From Streptomyces sp. NBC_01214 (GTDB lineage Bacteria; Actinomycetota; Actinomycetes; Streptomycetales; Streptomycetaceae): a stretch of 64,000 bases of DNA. The notes under the pieces were generated by a model. It did no database searches. It saw only the letters and a list, made by a program, of their open reading frames with translations, and had not been told where the DNA came from. Each line of letters starts with the position of its first letter. Position 1 is the first letter of the stretch. A program made the translations under genes and the position numbers. The stretch lies in NCBI RefSeq assembly GCF_026340975.1, contig NZ_JAPEOS010000001.1, positions 496,001 to 560,000 on the forward strand. Direction: 5' to 3'. This document shows positions 58,221 to 64,000 of this stretch, piece after piece.

Positions 58221-60290
58221 ATGCCACGTACCACCACGGCCGAAGAGAACCGGCAGCAGTACGACGCCCACGGCGAGGGCGGCGGGATCGGCGAGTACCT
58301 GCTCCACCGCGCAAAGCCCCACCTGCCACCGTGGCTCGCCGGAGCCGGTGCGGGCCTGGCCTCCCTGCCCGCCCACTACTTCTGGTCCGGCGAACCCGGC
58401 GTCACCGCCGGCCTCACCCTCGCCTCCGTCGCCCTGACCGGCCTGACCTGGTGGGCGGGCAAGTCGACCACCCAGCAGCGTCGCCTGCACTCCGCCGTCA
58501 CCGTCGCCGCCGCATCCACCTGGTTCACCGCAGCGGCGATCGCAGGGCCCGGGGCGGGGCCGCTGGGGGAGCTGTACTTCATCGGCGCCCCCGCGCTCGC
58601 CCTGTCGTGGAACATCCGCCAGATCCTCCGCAAGAACGTCGAAGGCCCCGCCACCGGCGTGGATGGCGGGTTCCTGGAGAAAGTCGGCTTGGCCAAGACC
58701 CAGGTGCTCCGTACGGAGGTCGGCCCGAACAAGGCCTCCTTCGACCTCCAGCTCCCCCGCGGCGAACTCACCCCGGACGACGTGTCGAAGAACCTGACCC
58801 GCATCGCCGGAGCCCTCGACGTGCCGAAGACAGCAATCCGGATCCAGGAGAACCCAGACTCGGCCTCGCGGGTCATGCTCACCGTGGTCCCGCTGGACCT
58901 GCTCAAGAACACGGTCCCCTGCCCGGGTCCCAGTGCGCCCGGGGAGTCGATCAGCTTCCCCGTGGTGGTCGGGATCTATGAGGACGGGACCCCGGCGGTC
59001 ATGTGGTTCCCCGGGGACCCGGACGCGGCCCGCAACGCCATGATGCTCCTCCTCATGGGCATGACCGGCTCCGGGAAGTCCGAGGGCGGCCTGACCGTCC
59101 TCGCGGAGATCCTCACCCGCCGCGACGTGATCGTTTGGGCCTCGGACCCTTCCAAGGCAGAACAGACCCTCGGCCCGCTCCTGCCCGCGATCGACTGGGC
59201 CGCCCTCGACATGCCCTCCACCAAAGCCATGATCAAAGCCCTCACCGCCGTCATCCCGGCCCGCACCGCGTGGCTGGCGAAGTACGGATACAAGCAGTGG
59301 GTCCCCGCATGCGCCGGCACCCAGGCTGACGGCTCCCCCGGCATGCCCTACCTGTTGGCCTGGTTCGAGGAAGCGGCGAAGACGATCCGTGAGATCGACG
59401 ACGACGTGTTCACCGGCCTCTCCCAAGAAGCCCGCTCCGCCGGTGTCTCCCTCGTCCTGTCGATGCAGCGGGCCTCTGGCAATCAGGTCTCCACCGACAC
59501 CCGCGCCTCCCTCGGCTCCTCCTGGTGCCACGGCGTCCGCACCGAGCAGGACGCCCGGTTCGCCCTCGACGACGAGGTCCTCGACGCGGGCGCGGCTCCG
59601 CACGTGTGGAAGGACAAGAAGCCCGGCTACTCCTACCTCGTCGCCAACGGCGTCCCCGACGACCAGTGGGCCACCCCCATGCGGGACTACCTGTGCAGCG
59701 TCGACTACCTCAACTGGGTCGTCGTCACCTTCGCCGACACCCGGGCCGCGATCGACCCCGTCACCGCCGGCGCGGCCGCCCGCTCCGCCGACCGGGCCTT
59801 CACCGGCCGCACCCGCTACCCCCTACCCGGCACCACCAACCAGCCGGAGACCACCATGCCCAACCACTACGGCCCCGACGAGGACGACCAGGACAGCTAC
59901 TACCGCGGCAAGGACGACTACGACCAGGACCCGGCGAGTGGGGTCGATGAGGAGGACGATTACGTGGAGGGGGAGTTCATCGACGCGGAGCAGGAACTCC
60001 CCGAAGTCGAGCAGGTCGTCCAGCTCGCGGCCCGGCCGCCGGCGGACGAACCGCGTCCGAAGATCAGCACCGCCGAAGCCCGCGCCGCGATGGAGGAAGT
60101 CCTCGACGAGTTCGAGGACGAGGGCCGGGACGTGGTGGGCCCTGCGGACTTCATGGAGTACTGCGACCGCTACGGACGCGGCCGTTCCTGGGTCTCCGGA
60201 CAGGTCGCCCAGTTCGTCATGGCCGGCCGTCTCGCCGAGACCAGCGAGGTCGGACGCTACCGGATCGTCCCGTACCAGCAAGCGGCCTGA
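58221..60290 (+). CDS. FtsK/SpoIIIE-type DNA translocase (TraB-like)
   Basis: 689 residues. Membrane helices at about 38-130, then the motor with Walker A MTGSGKSEGG (about residue 282) and the acidic motif LLAWFEEAAKTI. The C-terminal winged helix (VVGPADFMEYCDRYGRGRSW) should read short repeats on the DNA. TraB-type proteins transfer double-stranded DNA as hexamers in mycelial mating. A cluster of GTCWGAC repeats begins 3 nt after its stop. Confidence 0.88.
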   Translation: MPRTTTAEENRQQYDAHGEGGGIGEYLLHRAKPHLPPWLAGAGAGLASLPAHYFWSGEPGVTAGLTLASVALTGLTWWAGKSTTQQRRLHSAVTVAAASTWFTAAAIAGPGAGPLGELYFIGAPALALSWNIRQILRKNVEGPATGVDGGFLEKVGLAKTQVLRTEVGPNKASFDLQLPRGELTPDDVSKNLTRIAGALDVPKTAIRIQENPDSASRVMLTVVPLDLLKNTVPCPGPSAPGESISFPVVVGIYEDGTPAVMWFPGDPDAARNAMMLLLMGMTGSGKSEGGLTVLAEILTRRDVIVWASDPSKAEQTLGPLLPAIDWAALDMPSTKAMIKALTAVIPARTAWLAKYGYKQWVPACAGTQADGSPGMPYLLAWFEEAAKTIREIDDDVFTGLSQEARSAGVSLVLSMQRASGNQVSTDTRASLGSSWCHGVRTEQDARFALDDEVLDAGAAPHVWKDKKPGYSYLVANGVPDDQWATPMRDYLCSVDYLNWVVVTFADTRAAIDPVTAGAAARSADRAFTGRTRYPLPGTTNQPETTMPNHYGPDEDDQDSYYRGKDDYDQDPASGVDEEDDYVEGEFIDAEQELPEVEQVVQLAARPPADEPRPKISTAEARAAMEEVLDEFEDEGRDVVGPADFMEYCDRYGRGRSWVSGQVAQFVMAGRLAETSEVGRYRIVPYQQAA

Positions 60291-60293
60291 CGC

Positions 60294-60389
60294 GTCAGAC
60301 GGTGTCTGACACCCCTGACAGTGAACAGCCCGAAACACAGGTCATACGTGCGCGCGAGGGGTGTCAGACGGGTGTCTGACGCGTCTGAC
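60294..60389. repeat. clt-like cluster of GTCWGAC repeats
   Basis: GTCAGAC at 60294 and 60363 and GTCTGAC at 60304, 60374 and 60383, with partial copies up to 60426. Five full copies in 96 bp. Such heptamer-octamer clusters next to traB are the recognition sites (TRS/clt) of TraB translocases; recognition here is inferred. Confidence 0.65.
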
Positions 60390-60488
60390 ACCCCCACCAG
60401 ACACCCGTCCTGACACCCCAGACACCCCGCCCAGACAGAGCCCAAGCCACCCCGGCTCGGGCCCTGTCAGCCGTCCCTGGAGTCCGCT

Positions 60489-60980
60489 GTGACCAATGAA
60501 CCCGCCCACCCGACCACCCCGGCGCCGCTCCGGTACGGCGACGCGGTCCTCTACCCGCCGGCCGTTCCCGAACCGCGGATGCTGCCCGCCGAGATACCGC
60601 CCGGCGTCCAGTACGTCACCCTCCCCGACGGCACCCGCACCCTCGCCTACACGCACCAGGCCATGCCCGCGGTGTCACCGCCGGCCGCACAGCCGGTCCC
60701 CGCGTGGGCCAAGACGACCGCGCTCCTCGCCCCGACCGTCGGGGGAGGCATCGGGGCGGCAGGAATCGGAATCTCCTACGCCGCCCCCGGACTCCTCGCC
60801 ATGGCCGAAGCCCTCTGGGCCCTCGTCGCCCTCATCGCCGCCGGCGCCGCCCTCCCCCTGATCCTCCGCACCGGCCGCGGTACGCGCGGCCGGGGAGCGG
60901 CGCCGGTCCAGCACATCACCCAGCACATCAACGCGTCCGGGATGTTCGGCCGCGCCACCGGCACCATCAACAACCGCTGA
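60489..60980 (+). CDS. Spd-like membrane protein (SpdB type)
   Basis: 163 residues. Polar Pro-rich N-terminus, then two membrane helices (LLAPTVGGGIGAAGIGISYA; LLAMAEALWALVALIAAGAA) and a basic tail ending ATGTINNR. GTG at 60489 with TGGAG upstream. A likely intramycelial spread protein. Confidence 0.7.
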   Translation: MTNEPAHPTTPAPLRYGDAVLYPPAVPEPRMLPAEIPPGVQYVTLPDGTRTLAYTHQAMPAVSPPAAQPVPAWAKTTALLAPTVGGGIGAAGIGISYAAPGLLAMAEALWALVALIAAGAALPLILRTGRGTRGRGAAPVQHITQHINASGMFGRATGTINNR

Positions 60981-60991
60981 GGAGAAACCCC

Positions 60992-61642
60992 ATGACCAGC
61001 ACCACGATCTGGTGGTTCGAGACCCTGACTGACAGCGTGTCCGCGCTCGGGGCCGCCGCCCGCGAGGCCCGCATCGCCCACCGGGCCGCGCAGGCCGCCG
61101 CCGCCCAGTACGACCTCGGCCGGCTCCGGCCCTTCGACGGTGAGATCACCGTCCCCGGTCTCCTCTCCACCATTCCGTCCCGCCCCCACGACCGGGCCCT
61201 GTCCGCCATCGGGCATTCCCACCTCCGGCACGAGCAGCGAATGGCCGACCTCTACGACGACGCGGCTGCCGGATACGCCTACGGCGCAGCCTGGGCCATC
61301 CTCCAAGTTCTGGACGGGCAGCAGCCCCCGCTTGTCGAGCTGGGCTGCAAGCCCGACGGCCGTAACGCCATCCCCGACGAGCTGTTCCCCGTCCCGCCGG
61401 CCTTCAAGGGACTGGACCGGTGGGACGGACAGCAGCGCTTTGAGCAGGCCCGTCAGGAGCTGGAGCGTCTGGGCGAGCTCTGGGCCTACGTCAACGACAT
61501 CGACTCGCCGGACATCCCCGACACCTTCAACCTGCCCGACGCCCTCGACGCCTTCCCCGACGCCGCGTTCACCTACGGCCAGATCGCCGAATTCGCGCTC
61601 ACCTTCACGCTCCTCGACACCCGTCAGCAGCACGGGCGCTAG
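60992..61642 (+). CDS. Hypothetical ICE protein
   Basis: 216 residues with no membrane helix. Starts with TTIWWFETLTDSVSALGAA; contains HSHLRHEQRMADLYDDAAAG and a helical second half. GGAG 7 nt before the ATG. It sits between the spread and replication genes. No family is recognised. Confidence 0.68.
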   Translation: MTSTTIWWFETLTDSVSALGAAAREARIAHRAAQAAAAQYDLGRLRPFDGEITVPGLLSTIPSRPHDRALSAIGHSHLRHEQRMADLYDDAAAGYAYGAAWAILQVLDGQQPPLVELGCKPDGRNAIPDELFPVPPAFKGLDRWDGQQRFEQARQELERLGELWAYVNDIDSPDIPDTFNLPDALDAFPDAAFTYGQIAEFALTFTLLDTRQQHGR

Positions 61643-61728
61643 CTACGCCGAGGGCGGCCCCCACTCACGCCAATGAAGCGGGCCGCCCTCGTCCACAACC
61701 CATCAACAGACCTGTGGAGGTATCCAGC

Positions 61729-62685
61729 ATGACGCATCCTGCCCCCGCCGGGCGAGAGCGCGGCGATCTGCCGCCCCTCGACCTGCCCGGCCTGGATCTG
61801 CTTGCCTACGCCATCGCCGCCGCCGAGCGCGGCTGGCATGTCTTCCCCGTGCGTCCGAAGGACAAGCGGCCCGCCGGCCACCGTGAACGGTCCTGCCCGG
61901 GCACCGGCCGCTGCGCAAGCGGCCACCGCACCCCCGAGCAGCGCGCGACGACCGACCCGGAGCTGCTCATCGCCGCGTGGACCCACGCTCCGTACAACAT
62001 CGGGATCGCGACCGGCCCGTCCGGGTTGCTCGTCGTCGACCTCGACATGCTCAAGCCAACAGACAAAGAGGGAACACCTGACGGCGTAACCACCTTTGAG
62101 GCGCTCTGCGAGCGCGCCGGACAGGCCGTCCCCACCACCTACCGGGTCCGGACCGCCCGCGGCGGGCAGCACCTGTACTTCACCCAGCCCGAAGGGGCCC
62201 GGCTCGGCAACACCGCCGGACGCCTCGGCAAGCACATCGACACCCGGGGCTGGGGCGGGTACGTCGTCGCCCCCGGCAGCAGCACCCCGGACGGCGCCTA
62301 CACGGTGCTGGACAGCACCAGCCCTGCCCCGCTCCCCGAATGGCTCGCCACCGCGCTCACAGCCAGGCCTAAACGGGTCAGGGACGTGCCGGCACCCCTG
62401 ACGGTGAAAGGGTCCCGGTACGCGAAAGCGGCCCTGGACAGCGAAGTGCGCAACGTCGCCCATGCCGGGGACGGGACCCGCAACGACACACTGCTCAGGG
62501 CCGCAAGGGCTCTGGGGAGGTTCGTCGCGTCGGGCGACCTGACCCGCGTGGAGGTTGAGCAGGCTCTTAGTAGCGCAGCGGCGGGCAACGCCACCGAGTC
62601 GGAGCGCTACTACGACGACGTCATCACCCGAGGGCTGGACTGGTCGATTGCCAACAACCCCACCAGCGGCCGGCGCGCGGCATGA
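61729..62685 (+). CDS. Bifunctional primase-polymerase (Prim-Pol) N-domain protein
   Basis: 318 residues. AYAIAAAERGWHVFPVRPKD, NIGIATGPSGLLVVDLDML (catalytic Asp pair) and TARGGQHLYF (His motif) define the Prim-Pol fold. It is used to start replication in a class of actinomycete ICEs. GGAGG 8 nt upstream of the ATG. The next gene overlaps by ATGA. Confidence 0.87.
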   Translation: MTHPAPAGRERGDLPPLDLPGLDLLAYAIAAAERGWHVFPVRPKDKRPAGHRERSCPGTGRCASGHRTPEQRATTDPELLIAAWTHAPYNIGIATGPSGLLVVDLDMLKPTDKEGTPDGVTTFEALCERAGQAVPTTYRVRTARGGQHLYFTQPEGARLGNTAGRLGKHIDTRGWGGYVVAPGSSTPDGAYTVLDSTSPAPLPEWLATALTARPKRVRDVPAPLTVKGSRYAKAALDSEVRNVAHAGDGTRNDTLLRAARALGRFVASGDLTRVEVEQALSSAAAGNATESERYYDDVITRGLDWSIANNPTSGRRAA

Positions 62686-63032
62686 CCACCCCGCCCCCTG
62701 CTCCCTCTAAGAGCCCTCTCGACCAACGCGTCGCCGAGGACGCCAAACAACCGCCGACACAGCAGCTGGCAGGCGCCCCGAAGGTCGTCGCCGAAGGCGT
62801 CCCTTCATCTGTTCGCCCTGACCCCCACGCCGACGACGGACGCCGGCCCGTCGCCTGGCTCCACATCGTCGCCCCGCCCTCCTACAGCGCCAGCCCAAGC
62901 GCCCGCTCCTGGTGCTCCTGCGGCCGCGACATCTTCGCCGCCGGACGCGCCCGCGCCCTCGCGCTCATCGCCGACCACGAACAGCACCGCATCGTCTGCC
63001 CGCTCCTCGATCAGCGAAGGGAAGCCGCATGA
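62682..63032 (+). CDS. Small protein with Cys pair
   Basis: 116 residues. Pro-rich N-terminus; SARSWCSCGRDIFAAGRARA and HRIVCPLLD may bind zinc. It is between the Prim-Pol and DUF3987 genes, with 4-nt overlaps on both sides. Role unknown. Confidence 0.68.
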   Translation: MTTPPPAPSKSPLDQRVAEDAKQPPTQQLAGAPKVVAEGVPSSVRPDPHADDGRRPVAWLHIVAPPSYSASPSARSWCSCGRDIFAAGRARALALIADHEQHRIVCPLLDQRREAA

Positions 63033-64000
63033 GTCCGCACGACCCTGAGCTGTGGGAAGGGTTCGACCAGATGACCCCGGAGGACATCACCGGGGGTGGG
63101 TGGGACGAGCCCGTACCCCTCAACCCGCGCGGGCAGCTCCCCACCTTCCCCGTGGACGCCCTGCCCGACTGGCTCGCCGCCATGACAGCCGGAGTCGCGG
63201 AAGAGACGCAGACGCCCGTCGACCTCGCCGGGTGCCTCGCTCTCGCCGTCATCGGCACCGCTGCCGGCGGGCGCCTCACCGTGACCGTGCGCGGGCAGTG
63301 GAGCGAACCCGTCAACCTCTATACCGCCGTCGCCATGCCGCCCGGCAGCCGCAAGAGCGCGGTTTTCGGGCTCATGGTCAAGCCACTCCTCGCCACTGAG
63401 AAGGCCCTTATCGAGCTCACCGCACCGCAGCGGACAGAGGCCGCCGCTTCCGCGCGCATCGCCAAGGCCGCGGCGGAAAGGGCGGAGAAGCTGGCTGCGA
63501 ACGCCGAGGCGGACAAGCTGGCTGACCTGACTGCTCAGGCTGTCTCCCTTTCCGAGGCTGCCGAGGCGGCCGTCGTCCCAGCCAAGCCCCAGCTCGTCGC
63601 GGACGACGTCACTGCCGAAAGCCTGACCACCCTCCTCGACCAGCAGGACGGACGCATCTCGATCCTGTCCCCAGAGGGCGAGATCTTCGAGATCATCGCT
63701 GGACGCTATTCCGGCGTCCCGAACATGGGGATCTTCCTCAAGGGCCATGCCGGCGACATGGCCCGCGTCAACCGCCAGGCCCGAGATCCCCAGTACATCG
63801 AGAACCCCGCCATCACCATGGGCCTGGCCATCCAGCCGGATGTCCTGGACTCCATCGGGCAGATCAAGGGTGCCGACGGCCGCGGTCTGCTCGCCCGGTT
63901 CCTCTACTCCAGGCCCGAATCCCTCGTCGGCTACCGCAACCTCACGCCCGAACTCCTCAGCCCCGACACCGCCGAAACCTACGCGCGCAAGCTCGGGAGC
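63029..64000 (+). CDS. DUF3987-family replication-associated protein (5' part)
   Basis: At least 324 residues; cut by the window end. LAGCLALAVIGTAAGGRLTV, AVAMPPGSRKSAVFGLMVKP (a P-loop-like GSRKS) and FEIIAGRYSGVPNMGIFLKG match DUF3987/YfjI-type proteins. An Ala/Glu helical insert lies at about 130-190. It probably serves as the helicase partner of the Prim-Pol protein. Confidence 0.82.
   Translation, partial: MSPHDPELWEGFDQMTPEDITGGGWDEPVPLNPRGQLPTFPVDALPDWLAAMTAGVAEETQTPVDLAGCLALAVIGTAAGGRLTVTVRGQWSEPVNLYTAVAMPPGSRKSAVFGLMVKPLLATEKALIELTAPQRTEAAASARIAKAAAERAEKLAANAEADKLADLTAQAVSLSEAAEAAVVPAKPQLVADDVTAESLTTLLDQQDGRISILSPEGEIFEIIAGRYSGVPNMGIFLKGHAGDMARVNRQARDPQYIENPAITMGLAIQPDVLDSIGQIKGADGRGLLARFLYSRPESLVGYRNLTPELLSPDTAETYARKLGS

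Larger units (their letters stand above)
52748..64000. mobile_element. Element 2: integrative conjugative element of pSAM2 type (partial)
   Basis: Starts at att copy B and runs off the window. It carries FtsK/TraB-type translocase, Spd-like membrane proteins, DUF2637, RRQRL, TraA-like, Prim-Pol and DUF3987 genes, the classical set of actinomycete ICEs. Integrase, excisionase and the far att site are not in the window. Only the left boundary is known. Confidence 0.8.

Overview
The window is high-GC Streptomyces chromosome (or a very close relative). Almost every gene shows third-position G/C bias and GTG starts are frequent. The order of two SigF/SigB-type sporulation sigma genes, tRNA-Ser(CGA), tadA, its acidic partner gene, upp and a LytR-C membrane protein is the conserved Streptomyces core order. 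A perfect parS site (9229-9244) lies inside a sensor-kinase gene, which suggests the origin-proximal half of the chromosome.

Positions 1-32119 look like core chromosome. From left to right they hold a truncated PAS sensor protein, a subtilisin-inhibitor-like secreted protein, tRNA-Ser(GCT) and tRNA-Arg(ACG), a PH-domain protein, an SMP-30-type lactonase facing an Lrp/AsnC regulator, a DUF2797 protein, an ABM-type protein overlapping an amidohydrolase, an OmpR-type two-component pair, a polyprenol-sugar transfer pair (GT2-GtrA and a GT39-like protein), a TetR regulator, a MarR/DHA2 efflux operon with visible operators, a lipoprotein, the sigN/sigF-like pair, tRNA-Ser(CGA), tadA, a two-domain universal stress protein, upp with a possible attenuator, LytR-C, a HerA-like ATPase, an orphan OpcA-like protein, and several small enzymes and lipoproteins.

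Positions 32297-37594 carry a two-gene cassette. One gene encodes a pseudokinase fused to an SF1 (Upf1/DNA2-like) helicase and is interrupted by a frameshift at a G7 run. The other, translationally coupled by an ATGA overlap, encodes a winged-helix/degenerate-PLD protein. I cannot match this pair to a named system. Its place beside a tRNA integration hot spot makes it a candidate defence module.

From 38000 onward there is a tandem array of integrative elements in the 3' end of a tRNA-Ser(GGA) gene. The 55-bp tRNA 3' end occurs twice, at 38000-38054 and 52748-52802, and neither copy is followed by the 5' half of the tRNA. The intact gene must therefore lie beyond the right edge. Element 1 (38000-52802, about 14.8 kb) has a primase-helicase gene with an iteron array, a divergent operon of small phage-like genes (terminase-small-subunit-like, HNH-like, holin-like) without any large terminase, portal or capsid gene, an XRE/DUF6879 regulatory pair and a tyrosine integrase. 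This is the gene set of a phage satellite or a stripped prophage. It carries ten copies of a stoperator-like decamer, GGTGTGGRAC. It looks immobilised: the second catalytic arginine of the integrase is a cysteine, and an IS1380-family element with CTAG target duplications has split the inverted repeat next to the integrase gene.

Element 2 (52748 to beyond 64000) is an actinomycete integrative conjugative element (pSAM2 type). It has an HTH-sensor/PP2C-like operon, then DUF6284, DUF2637, RRQRL, Spd-like, TraA-like and FtsK/TraB genes, a clt-like repeat cluster, a Prim-Pol gene and a DUF3987 gene cut by the window end. The two elements share one attachment site and would depend on different transfer routes, phage-like packaging and conjugation.
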